DNA of 23,084 bases, taken from CAMEON01 sp964463245. GTDB lineage: Bacteria; Bacillota; Clostridia; Oscillospirales; CAG-272. The notes under the pieces were generated by a model. The model saw nothing but the letters and a program-made list of their open reading frames with translations, was not told where the DNA came from and ran no database searches. The translations under genes were made by a program, and so were the position numbers. The stretch is from contig CAYXBU010000031.1 in the NCBI GenBank assembly GCA_964463245.1, positions 1-23,084 on the forward strand, given 5' to 3'. Shown piece after piece: positions 7,619 through 13,938 of this stretch; the first letter of the stretch is position 1, and each line of letters begins with the position of its first letter.

Positions 7619-8173
7619 TTACTTATCGAACAGGTAGTTAATATTTCCGGACAGGAGTGCCCGCACGGCGCGGTAGGTGTTCTCGGGGCGACTGCGGAAC
7701 TGCTTCTCCATGCGTTGAGCGGTGTACACATCCTCCACCCACATGGTCACCGAGACCAGCACCTTATCCCGCTCTGTGACCGAGCAGATGATATGACAGC
7801 CCCCCTCCGCGACCGGCTCGATGCGACAGGAGACCTTGACCCCGCGCTTCCGAAAATCCAGGTAGCGCATGGCGGCGACCTCGCTGTCCTCCAGCGCCGC
7901 CGAGAGGATATTCCCTCGCATGGCCTCCACGACACAGGCGCCCTTCTCGGTCACAGTGTAGCAGGGCTCCCCCGCCTCGTTGACGGCAGTCGCTGCCAGA
8001 AGGCCGTCGTCCGCCATTTTATGAAAGGCGTTGGCAAAATCGAAATAGTCCACATAGTCAGTCTGGCGCAGAGCGTCGTTCAGGGTCGTGAAGTCCACCG
8101 GGTATCCGATGGCCATCATCAGGTTGAGCACATACACCTTTACACTGTCCTTGTTTCCGATCTGAGAGCTCAT
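7619..8173 (-). CDS. DUF4364 family protein (predicted winged-helix regulator)
   Basis: This 184-residue protein matches the DUF4364 family, which is found in Clostridia and has no established function. The N-terminal 70 or so residues read like a winged helix, with VLNLMMAIGYPVDFTTLNDAL, a second helix pair, and MADDGLLAA leading into a beta wing (CYTVTEKG). The remainder is a mixed alpha/beta domain without obvious catalytic residues. The start at 8173 has GGAGGA upstream. It is the first gene after the minus-strand promoter, 34 bp before nfnA, so it might regulate the redox genes it travels with. That role is inference only. Confidence 0.8.
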   Translation of the reverse strand: MSSQIGNKDSVKVYVLNLMMAIGYPVDFTTLNDALRQTDYVDYFDFANAFHKMADDGLLAATAVNEAGEPCYTVTEKGACVVEAMRGNILSAALEDSEVAAMRYLDFRKRGVKVSCRIEPVAEGGCHIICSVTERDKVLVSVTMWVEDVYTAQRMEKQFRSRPENTYRAVRALLSGNINYLFDK

Positions 8174-8211
8174 ATATCCGCATTCCTCCGTTGCTCTTGG
8201 GGTTACCCTCT

Positions 8212-8240
8212 ATTTTACCACAATATTTTCAGAAATTCAA
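8212..8240 (-). promoter_or_regulatory. Sigma-A promoter for the DUF4364-nfnAB-GH84-GNAT unit
   Basis: On the minus strand the -35 box TTGAAT (8240-8235) and the -10 box TAAAAT (8217-8212) are separated by exactly 17 bp. Transcription would start near 8205, giving a leader of about 30 nt before the DUF4364 start codon. It is back-to-back with the hom promoter. Confidence 0.7.
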
Positions 8241-8261
8241 TACTTTTTCTGCAGGATGTGT

Positions 8262-8290
8262 TTGCAATTTTGCTCGGTTTGTGGTACAAT
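8262..8290 (+). promoter_or_regulatory. Sigma-A promoter for hom
   Basis: TTGCAA (8262-8267) and TACAAT (8285-8290) are spaced 17 bp apart, a good housekeeping promoter. Transcription would start near 8297, leaving a 5' leader of about 26 nt that contains only the ribosome binding site AAAGGAA. There is therefore no room for a riboswitch or T-box in front of hom. Confidence 0.75.
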
Positions 8291-8322
8291 AGACTGAAAC
8301 CAACCATGAAAGGAACTTAACC

Positions 8323-9540
8323 ATGATATACGCTGCATTATTGGGCTTTGGCGTTGTCGGCTCCGGCACGGGAGCCGTTCTGACCGAAAACGCTGCACTG
8401 ATCGAAAAGAGAGTCGGGCAACCGGTCTGCATCAAGTACATTCTGGATCTGCGGGATTTTCCCGGCACGCCGTGGGAGGACAAGATCGTCCACGACCTGT
8501 CGGTCATTCTGAACGACCCCGAGGTCTCGGTGGTAGCCGAGATGATGGGGGGCGCGCACCCCGCCTACGACTACACCCGCGCCCTGCTGGAGGCGGGCAA
8601 GAGTGTCGTGACAGCCAACAAGCAGGTCGTGGCGACCTTCGGCACCGAGCTGTTGCAGGTCGCCCGTGCACACGGGGTCTCCTACCTGTTTGAGGCCAGC
8701 GTGGGCGGCGGGATCCCCATCATCCGCCCCCTGCGGGAGGACTTGGCACAGAACAACCTCCGCGCGATCAGCGGTATTCTCAACGGCACCACCAACTATA
8801 TCCTGACCGAGATGGAAACACGGGGCACCCCCTTTGCCGAGGTGTTGCAGGATGCACAGCGCAGGGGCTACGCCGAGGCAGACCCGACCGCCGACATCGA
8901 GGGCTTGGATGCCGCCCGCAAGGTGGTGATCTTAGCCGCCATGGCGTTCGGCAAGCGACTCGACCCCGACAGCATCCCCTGCGAGGGCATCACCGGCATC
9001 ACCGCCGCCGATGCTGCGCTGGCGCGTTCCATGGGCGGAGCCATCAAGCTGATCGGCTATACCGCCAAGAACAGCGAGACCGGCCGCGTGCTGGCCATGG
9101 TCTCCCCCCGCTTTGTTCCGGGCGGCAACCCGCTGGCCACCGTCAGCGGCGTGTTCAACGGAATATTGGTCAGCGGGGACATGGTAGGCGAGGTCATGTT
9201 TTACGGTCCCGGCGCGGGCAAGCTGCCCACCGCCAGCGCGGTGGTGTCCGACATCATCGAGGCGACCCACGCCGACCCGACCGTCGCGCCGGTCTGGACG
9301 GATGCCGTGGCGGAGGATATATGGGAGCTTGGCGAGTACGCCTGCCGCAGTCTGGTGGTCTTTGATGCGCCGTCCGAGGCGGCCGAGGCACTGGCGGCGC
9401 ACTTTGGCGGAGCCGAGGCTCTGCACACCGAGGCGGGGCGACTCTCCTTCGTGACCCCCTGCCTGACCGAGCGCGAGACGACCGAGCGGATCGCAACGGC
9501 GGGCTACCCGTCCATCACTCGTCTGCGTGTGCTGGATTAA
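8323..9540 (+). CDS. hom: Homoserine dehydrogenase
   Basis: This 405-residue enzyme reduces aspartate semialdehyde to homoserine, the branch point to threonine and methionine. The N-terminal NAD(P)-binding fold has GFGVVGSGTG (8-17), and the TANKQ segment contains Lys100. The catalytic domain carries EASVGGGIPI, GILNGTTNYIL and the AEADPTADIEGLDAARK block diagnostic for the family. The C-terminal region after about residue 350 is short and resembles a reduced ACT-type regulatory domain, so feedback control by threonine may differ from longer homologues. The start at 8323 is supported by AAAGGAA and a promoter close upstream. A membrane protein gene follows within 10 bp; other threonine pathway genes are not in the window. 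Confidence 0.96.
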   Translation: MIYAALLGFGVVGSGTGAVLTENAALIEKRVGQPVCIKYILDLRDFPGTPWEDKIVHDLSVILNDPEVSVVAEMMGGAHPAYDYTRALLEAGKSVVTANKQVVATFGTELLQVARAHGVSYLFEASVGGGIPIIRPLREDLAQNNLRAISGILNGTTNYILTEMETRGTPFAEVLQDAQRRGYAEADPTADIEGLDAARKVVILAAMAFGKRLDPDSIPCEGITGITAADAALARSMGGAIKLIGYTAKNSETGRVLAMVSPRFVPGGNPLATVSGVFNGILVSGDMVGEVMFYGPGAGKLPTASAVVSDIIEATHADPTVAPVWTDAVAEDIWELGEYACRSLVVFDAPSEAAEALAAHFGGAEALHTEAGRLSFVTPCLTERETTERIATAGYPSITRLRVLD

Positions 9541-9547
9541 GGAGTAT

Positions 9548-10372
9548 ATGTCGCATATGAAGAAACAAAAGCAATCCTCCGGGCGGGGCTGTCTGTTCCT
9601 GATCGTTGGCACCCTGCTCATCCTGCTCCTGATGGCACTGTATATCTTTGCCGTCGGGCGCATCACGGCGGCGGTCATTGAAGCCCGCACCGGCTCCGCA
9701 CCCGCCTACGCTGTCCTAACGGCGCAGATCCCCTGCATCGTGGTGGCCTTCGTCCTGCTGGAGGGCATCCTCGTACTGCAATACCTCCCCTCGCAGGAGG
9801 AATACGAACGCAAAAACCCCTCTGCCGTGACTTCCGAACGCAAGAACCGCTTCTGGGGCACCCGCCGCTCGACCAACCTGCTGTCCCTCATTCTGTTGCT
9901 TTTGGTGGTGGTGTGCGGTGCCGTGTCGGTCAATACCTACCGCGTGGTCTCGGAGGACGGGATCACCACCAGCATCTTCGGCTTCGGGCACAGCTACAGC
10001 TGGGAGGATGTGACGGATTGTCAAGTGGACTGCTCCACCGATGAGGGTCTCTCCCTGACCTTTACCATGTCGGACGGCAAGGCGTTTGAGATCCTGCAGA
10101 ATACCGTCTCGGATAACGCCGCCTTCGCCGAAAAGTACGGCTCCTCCGGCGAAAGCGACAGTAAGCAGACCGCTACGCTGGCCTTCTCGGTGGATGTCTG
10201 CCGCCGCCTGGAGTCTCGCGGTATCACCCGCCGCGTCTACCATCGTGAACGTACCATCCGCTTCTATAAGGATAAATACCCCGACCAGTGGACATACGTC
10301 AGCGAGCTGATCAACTACCGCGAGATCCGCCCGTCCGAGGACGAGACCGTTGCGGAGACGGCGAATCCGTGA
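9548..10372 (+). CDS. Hypothetical membrane protein, three predicted transmembrane helices and a C-terminal soluble domain
   Basis: I do not recognise a named family. The 274-residue product has hydrophobic helices at about 15-37, 54-79 and 109-127, with a charged loop between the second and third. A soluble domain of about 145 residues follows. It begins with YRVVSEDGITTSIFGFGHSYSWEDV and includes FTMSDGKAFEI, which is reminiscent of bacterial PH-like membrane-associated domains; this is a guess from pattern only. The gene starts directly after the hom stop, with GGAG at 9541-9544 serving either the ATG at 9548 (3 nt away) or the one at 9557 (12 nt away), so the exact start is uncertain. It is probably co-transcribed with hom, with no evident functional link. 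Confidence 0.75.
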   Translation: MSHMKKQKQSSGRGCLFLIVGTLLILLLMALYIFAVGRITAAVIEARTGSAPAYAVLTAQIPCIVVAFVLLEGILVLQYLPSQEEYERKNPSAVTSERKNRFWGTRRSTNLLSLILLLLVVVCGAVSVNTYRVVSEDGITTSIFGFGHSYSWEDVTDCQVDCSTDEGLSLTFTMSDGKAFEILQNTVSDNAAFAEKYGSSGESDSKQTATLAFSVDVCRRLESRGITRRVYHRERTIRFYKDKYPDQWTYVSELINYREIRPSEDETVAETANP

Positions 10373-10530
10373 GGGACGCAAGGGGATGCGAGGGGATGCG
10401 CCGGGAGACTCTTGAAAGAGGTCCCCGGACCCCCAGAACTTTCCCGGCATTTTATCGATATGTCAGCGTTGGTCAACTCAGACTTCTACTCGGCACAGAC
10501 CAACAAAAGGTAGGAAACCATATATGTGTG

Positions 10531-10566
10531 CGGGACGCTCTGCGGAGCGCCCCGCCGTGTTTTTTG
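10531..10566 (+). terminator. Possible terminator for the hom unit (weak)
   Basis: CGGG-A-CGCTC (10531-10540) can pair with GAGCG-C-CCCG (10545-10554) around a 4-nt TGCG loop with one mismatch. A run of six T follows at 10560-10565, but five bases intervene, so this is not a textbook terminator. No better candidate is seen downstream of the membrane protein gene. Confidence 0.35.
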
Positions 10567-10749
10567 AACCTTTGCGCGGGGCAGGATAGCGGGAACCCGG
10601 CGTTGCCCTCGCGCATTGTAGTGCAGAGTTTGATTCCGCCGTGCTCCCGTAAGGTCTCCGCCAACCCTCCGGCTGTATGTGCCGTTGGGTATCAGACGGC
10701 GGGGTCGGCGGGGGGCGCAGACCCTCTGCCGAAAAATAAACTTTGGTCT

Positions 10750-10776
10750 CCCCCCTTCTTCGCGGGAGAAGGGGGG
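10750..10776. repeat. Perfect 10-bp hairpin, CCCCCCTTCT/AGAAGGGGGG
   Basis: CCCCCCTTCT (10750-10759) pairs perfectly with AGAAGGGGGG (10767-10776) around a 7-nt loop. No T tract follows on either strand, so it is not an evident intrinsic terminator. It lies about 105 bp upstream of the trpS -35 box. Confidence 0.55.
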
Positions 10777-10881
10777 ACGGGGGGATGAGGGAAAACAGCA
10801 TTTGCGAACAAATAAATCCGGGCGCGTCCCATATCCGCACCCGGCACGCGACCTTCCGCCCAATCTCCATAAACAAAACCC

Positions 10882-10910
10882 TTGACAATCGCCGCTCCGT
10901 GTGTTACAAT
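10882..10910 (+). promoter_or_regulatory. Strong sigma-A promoter for trpS
   Basis: A consensus -35 box TTGACA (10882-10887) and TACAAT (10905-10910) are 17 bp apart. Transcription should start near 10917, only about 20 nt before the trpS start codon. This excludes a T-box leader, which is common for tRNA synthetase genes in Firmicutes. Confidence 0.85.
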
Positions 10911-10937
10911 ATGGAAAAGAAAGAGAGGTCGAACCAT

Positions 10938-11939
10938 ATGTTTCAGAATCAAGCCGTATCCTTTTCCGGCATCCAGCCCAGCGGCAACCTGACCCTCGGC
11001 AACTACTTGGGTGCTCTGCGTAATTTTTCATCCTTTTCCGATAAATATAAGTGCTTCTATTGCGTCGTGGACGAGCACGCCATCACGGTGCGCCAGGTTC
11101 CGGCCGAGCTGCGCCGCCGCACCTATGAGACCTTAGCCCTCTACCTCGCCTGCGGCCTTGACCCCGAGAAGAACACCCTGTACGTCCAGTCCCATGTCCA
11201 TGAGCACGCCGAGCTTTCCTGGCTGCTCAACTGCTTTACCATGTTCGGCGAGCTGTCCCGCATGACCCAGTTCAAGGACAAGAGTGCCAAGCACGCCGAC
11301 AACATCAACGCGGGTCTGTTCACCTACCCCGTGCTCATGGCGGCTGACATCCTGCTCTACCAGACCGATGTCGTCCCGGTCGGCATCGACCAGAAGCAGC
11401 ACGTGGAGATCTGCCGCGACATCGCCAACCGCTTCAACCAGCTCTACCCCGACACCTTCACCATCCCGGAACCCATCATCCCGCAGACCGGAATGAAGAT
11501 CATGTCGCTGGCCGAGCCGACTAAGAAAATGTCCAAGTCGGACGAGAACGAGAATGCCGTGGTTCGCATCCTGGACGATCGGGACACCATCATCCGCAAG
11601 TTCCGCCGCGCCGTGACCGACTCCGACACGGTGGTACGCTACGCCGAGGGCAAGGACGGCATCAACAACCTCATGTCCATCTACTCGGTGCTGACCGGCA
11701 AGACCATGGAGGAGATCGAGCGGGAGTTTGACGGCCGCGGCTACGGCGACTTCAAGGCCGCCGTCGGTGAGGTCTGCGCCGACACCCTCGCCCCGGTGCA
11801 GGAGCGGTTCAAGTGCTTCATCTCCGACAAGGCCATGCTGGAGGCACAGATGAAGAAGGGCGCGGAGGAGGCCTCCTATGTCGCCCGCCGCACGCTGTCC
11901 AAGGTGCAGAAGAAGCTGGGCTTCGTGCAGGTGCGCTGA
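10938..11939 (+). CDS. trpS: Tryptophanyl-tRNA synthetase
   Basis: This 333-residue class I aminoacyl-tRNA synthetase charges tRNA-Trp with tryptophan. The N-terminus FSGIQPSGNLTLGNYLGAL carries the HIGH-equivalent motif (TLGN), and KKMSKSDENE is the KMSKS loop. GIDQKQHVEICRDIA is the conserved dimer-interface/ATP-site helix region of bacterial TrpRS. The length is normal. I place the start at 10938 because the family N-terminus begins there and a promoter and AGAGAGG site sit immediately upstream. A longer in-frame reading upstream would cross the promoter and is rejected. A sugar-isomerase-like gene follows after 26 bp. Confidence 0.97.
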   Translation: MFQNQAVSFSGIQPSGNLTLGNYLGALRNFSSFSDKYKCFYCVVDEHAITVRQVPAELRRRTYETLALYLACGLDPEKNTLYVQSHVHEHAELSWLLNCFTMFGELSRMTQFKDKSAKHADNINAGLFTYPVLMAADILLYQTDVVPVGIDQKQHVEICRDIANRFNQLYPDTFTIPEPIIPQTGMKIMSLAEPTKKMSKSDENENAVVRILDDRDTIIRKFRRAVTDSDTVVRYAEGKDGINNLMSIYSVLTGKTMEEIEREFDGRGYGDFKAAVGEVCADTLAPVQERFKCFISDKAMLEAQMKKGAEEASYVARRTLSKVQKKLGFVQVR

Positions 11940-11965
11940 GTACACCCGCAAGAGGGGACGAAAAT

Positions 11966-12898
11966 ATGAAATTAGCCACGACTATCGGGGACTTTGACCG
12001 AGTCGTCCACAGCCCCGCCGAGGCGGTCGCCGCCTTTGAGGGCACCGGATTTCGCCATCTGGACTACGACTTTTACGGAGTCCTCTTCCCCGGCTCTCCC
12101 TTCCTCGGTGACCGCTGGTTGGATGCGCCGACCGAGGCCGCCGAGGTTGCCGCGCGATTGGGCTTTGATCTGGTGCAGGCACACGCCCCGGATTACAATC
12201 CGCTGAACCCCCGTGCCGACCACGAGGCGGGCATGACCGCGACCCTGCGCACCATTGAGGCCTGCGGACGGCTGGGCATACAGCGCATGGTCATCCATCC
12301 CGGCTACTGTGACGAGTTGACCTACCCCGAGGGGCGGGAGGAGTACTTCCGACGGAATATTGCCTTTTTTGAAAAGCTCCTCCCCGCGCTGGAAAAGCAC
12401 AGCGTGACCGCCTGTGTGGAGAACAGCGCGGAGGCCAACATGGGGCGGCGGTACTTCTTCATGACCGGGCAGGAGATCGCGGACTTCTGCGAGCAGATGC
12501 ACCACCCGCTGATCCGTGGTTGCTTTGATGTGGGACACGCCAACCTGCGCCCCACCAGCCTGTATCGGGAGCTGGTGGACTTAGGCGGGTACCTGTGCGC
12601 CCTGCACATTCAGGACAACGACGGGTGCTGTGATCAGCATACGGCACCCCTCTGCGGGACGTTGGACATGGATGCCGTCATGCAGGCGCTGTGTCGGATC
12701 GGCTATGATGGCTACTTCACCATGGAGGCGACCAACCTGATCCGCTCCTCCGAGTGGCCGCACCCACTCAAGGCCGCGCCGGAAGTGTCCGAGCGGCGGC
12801 TGGCGCGACCGTCCCTGGAACTGAAGCGGCAGACCGAACGGCTCCTGTATGAGATCGGGAAGTATATCCTGGAGCAGTACGACTGCTTTGAGGAATGA
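11966..12898 (+). CDS. Sugar phosphate isomerase/epimerase family protein (xylose-isomerase-like TIM barrel)
   Basis: This 310-residue protein has the xylose isomerase-like/AP endonuclease 2 TIM-barrel fold. Likely metal-binding positions fit the family: Glu152 in CVENS, Asp188 and His191 in FDVGHAN, His214 in LHIQDNDG, and Glu254 in FTMEA. Members isomerise or epimerise sugars and related polyols using a divalent metal; the substrate is not predictable. It starts 26 bp after trpS with GAGGGG upstream, so it is probably read from the trpS promoter. No transporter or sugar kinase is adjacent to hint at a substrate. A strong hairpin follows the gene. Confidence 0.88.
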   Translation: MKLATTIGDFDRVVHSPAEAVAAFEGTGFRHLDYDFYGVLFPGSPFLGDRWLDAPTEAAEVAARLGFDLVQAHAPDYNPLNPRADHEAGMTATLRTIEACGRLGIQRMVIHPGYCDELTYPEGREEYFRRNIAFFEKLLPALEKHSVTACVENSAEANMGRRYFFMTGQEIADFCEQMHHPLIRGCFDVGHANLRPTSLYRELVDLGGYLCALHIQDNDGCCDQHTAPLCGTLDMDAVMQALCRIGYDGYFTMEATNLIRSSEWPHPLKAAPEVSERRLARPSLELKRQTERLLYEIGKYILEQYDCFEE

Positions 12899-12922
12899 AA
12901 GCGGGGCAAGACTCGCGATAAT

Positions 12923-12967
12923 ACAATGAGAAAAGGGATGCCTGCGCGGCATCCCTTCTCTCATTGT
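12923..12967. terminator. Bidirectional hairpin between convergent genes
   Basis: A 20-bp stem with one mismatch (12923-12942 with 12948-12967) and a 5-nt TGCGC loop lies 24 bp after the isomerase-like gene and 17 bp beyond the toxin gene stop on the other strand. The arms include AAGGGATGCC and GGCATCCCTT. There is no long T tract outside the stem, but the A-rich left arm and T-rich right arm would leave weak pairs at the base. Its position between convergent genes supports a shared terminator. Confidence 0.75.
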
Positions 12968-12984
12968 TCAAGCCGAGCTCGCCC

Positions 12985-13527
12985 TCACCCGTTCGCCTGA
13001 TTCCCCCGCTCGGGCGGCTCGGTCTCCTGTCGGGCGGCGGCGGTATGAGGGCGGTCGGCAGGAGCGGGGGCAGTGGCGGCTGGATAGCTGTGCCCATATC
13101 CCGCATCCCGCACCCCCTCATGCAGGCCGAAGCTGACCGCGATGGCGTTATTGACCTCTGCCATGACGGCATCGTCCAGATGCCCCATCTTCTCACGCAG
13201 GCGGCGTTTATCCAATGTACGGATCTGCTCCAGCAGGATCACTGAATCCCGCGTCAGCCCGACACGGTCGGCGTAGATGTCGATGTGGGTGGGCAGGCGT
13301 GCCTTGCCCATACGCGAGGTGATGGCGGCGGCGATGACGGTCGGACTGTAGCGATTCCCGACATCGTTCTGGATGATCAGCACGGGGCGCAGGCCGCCCT
13401 GCTCCGAGCCGACGACCGGGCTGAGATCGGCGTAGAATATATCTCCCCGCCGCACCGAGGGCGCGGTATGCACGGTCGCGCCGTTGCGGGGATCGTAGGA
13501 TGATGTGGAGTGATAAGGCTTCTCCAT
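12985..13527 (-). CDS. MazF/PemK (NdoA)-type endoribonuclease toxin, without adjacent antitoxin gene
   Basis: The 180-residue product contains the MazF/PemK fold at about residues 26-130. RRGDIFYADLSPVVGSEQGG, RPVLIIQND, the VIAAAITS strand and the LLEQIRTLDKRRL helix closely resemble Bacillus NdoA (EndoA), which cleaves mRNA at specific short sequences. A 25-residue N-terminal extension and a Pro/Ala/Glu-rich C-terminal tail of about 45 residues are additions to the usual core of about 116 residues. In Bacillus the antitoxin gene lies directly upstream; no such open reading frame is present here. The only ATG before the core is at 13527, with AAAGGA a rather distant 13 or so bases upstream, so translation may be weak. 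Confidence 0.88.
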   Translation of the reverse strand: MEKPYHSTSSYDPRNGATVHTAPSVRRGDIFYADLSPVVGSEQGGLRPVLIIQNDVGNRYSPTVIAAAITSRMGKARLPTHIDIYADRVGLTRDSVILLEQIRTLDKRRLREKMGHLDDAVMAEVNNAIAVSFGLHEGVRDAGYGHSYPAATAPAPADRPHTAAARQETEPPERGNQANG

Positions 13528-13839
13528 GGTTATTGACCATTCCTTTCCGGATAACGCGCTCGGAAGGAGCCGCGGCTCCCCTCAAGCCTTTCACGGGTAT
13601 GTGTCAGGCGGCGGGTGCCGTTTTCCTGACACCGATAGTGTACCCGTCGGAACCCCGGTCTTAATCAGCGTGGAGGATTTTTTTCCGGGGCAGCGCATAC
13701 GGGCGGTGCCCGTGCGCTCACACTCAGTATATGCGGCGGGGCGGGAGCGGTTCGGCACGGGGTCTGCCAAATGCCTCGCCCCCCTTGTGGTGTTCATAAA
13801 ATGTTAACAAGTGAAACGGGGATTTTTTTGAAAAGGGGC
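13528..13839. other. Intergenic region between the toxin gene and the heat-shock promoter
   Basis: No gene is supported here. A 68-codon minus-strand frame (13797-13591) shows no recognisable domain, and its composition looks non-coding. Apart from the nested repeats at 13566-13647 there is another imperfect hairpin, AGCGCA (13692-13697) with TGCGCT (13713-13718) enclosing CGGGC/GCCCG. I found no convincing promoter for the toxin gene. Confidence 0.5.
13566..13647. repeat. Nested inverted repeats upstream of the toxin gene
   Basis: A perfect 14-bp palindrome, GGAGCCGCGGCTCC, lies at 13566-13579. Next to it is a nested hairpin. GTGTCAGG (13601-13608) pairs with CCTGACAC (13625-13632), enclosing CGGC/GCCG (13609-13612, 13617-13620). 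Outer arms ACGGGTA (13593-13599) and TACCCGT (13641-13647) also match. On the minus strand this would lie in the 5' leader of the mazF-type gene if transcription begins to its right. The structure is seen directly; any regulatory role is inferred. Confidence 0.55.
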
Positions 13840-13868
13840 TTGACAAATCCGGCCGAAAGTGGTACAGT
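13840..13868 (+). promoter_or_regulatory. Sigma-A promoter of the hrcA-grpE-dnaK-dnaJ-prmA operon
   Basis: TTGACA (13840-13845) and TACAGT (13863-13868) are separated by 17 bp. The predicted start site at about 13875 lies immediately before the CIRCE operator, the usual arrangement for HrcA-repressed heat-shock operons. Confidence 0.85.
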
Positions 13869-13879
13869 ATAGGCACAGG

Positions 13880-13906
13880 TTAGCACTTGACCGCTTCGAG
13901 TGCTAA
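13880..13906 (+). promoter_or_regulatory. CIRCE operator (HrcA binding site)
   Basis: TTAGCACTT-N9-GAGTGCTAA matches the CIRCE consensus TTAGCACTC-N9-GAGTGCTAA with a single change at the inner end of the left arm. HrcA bound here represses transcription of its own operon and is released on heat stress, when GroEL is titrated. It lies in the transcribed leader, 32 bp before the hrcA start codon. Confidence 0.95.
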
Positions 13907-13938
13907 ACCGCCACATTCGGGTAGCGGGAGGTGAGCCG

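Larger units (their letters stand above)
10373..10881. other. Long non-coding stretch with several hairpins, possibly decayed dispersed repeats
   Basis: No convincing gene is present on either strand. It begins with near-identical decamers (AGGGGATGCG twice at 10381-10400, a related copy just before). Then come an imperfect hairpin at 10401-10428, a G/C hairpin at 10531-10554, and a perfect 10-bp hairpin at 10750-10776. The composition is patchy, with runs of G and C. The block may derive from dispersed intergenic repeats or a degraded element. Confidence 0.5.

Noticed and set aside
7585..7731. Longer N-terminus for nfnA starting at 7731
   Set aside because: It would overlap the end of the DUF4364 gene out of frame, and the extra residues do not resemble the family.
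10750..10776. Perfect G/C hairpin as an intrinsic terminator
   Set aside because: No T tract follows on either strand; it is kept only as a structural repeat.
10743..10937. Upstream in-frame extension of trpS
   Set aside because: It would run through the promoter and past the predicted transcription start; homology to TrpRS begins at the ATG at 10938.
10373..10937. T-box riboswitch in front of trpS
   Set aside because: The promoter leaves a leader of only about 20 nt, and no T-box core sequence or specifier stem with antiterminator is visible upstream.
13591..13797. 68-codon minus-strand frame upstream of the toxin as a possible antitoxin
   Set aside because: It has no ribbon-helix-helix or MazE-like pattern, overlaps the nested hairpins and ends about 60 bp before the toxin start; composition looks non-coding.
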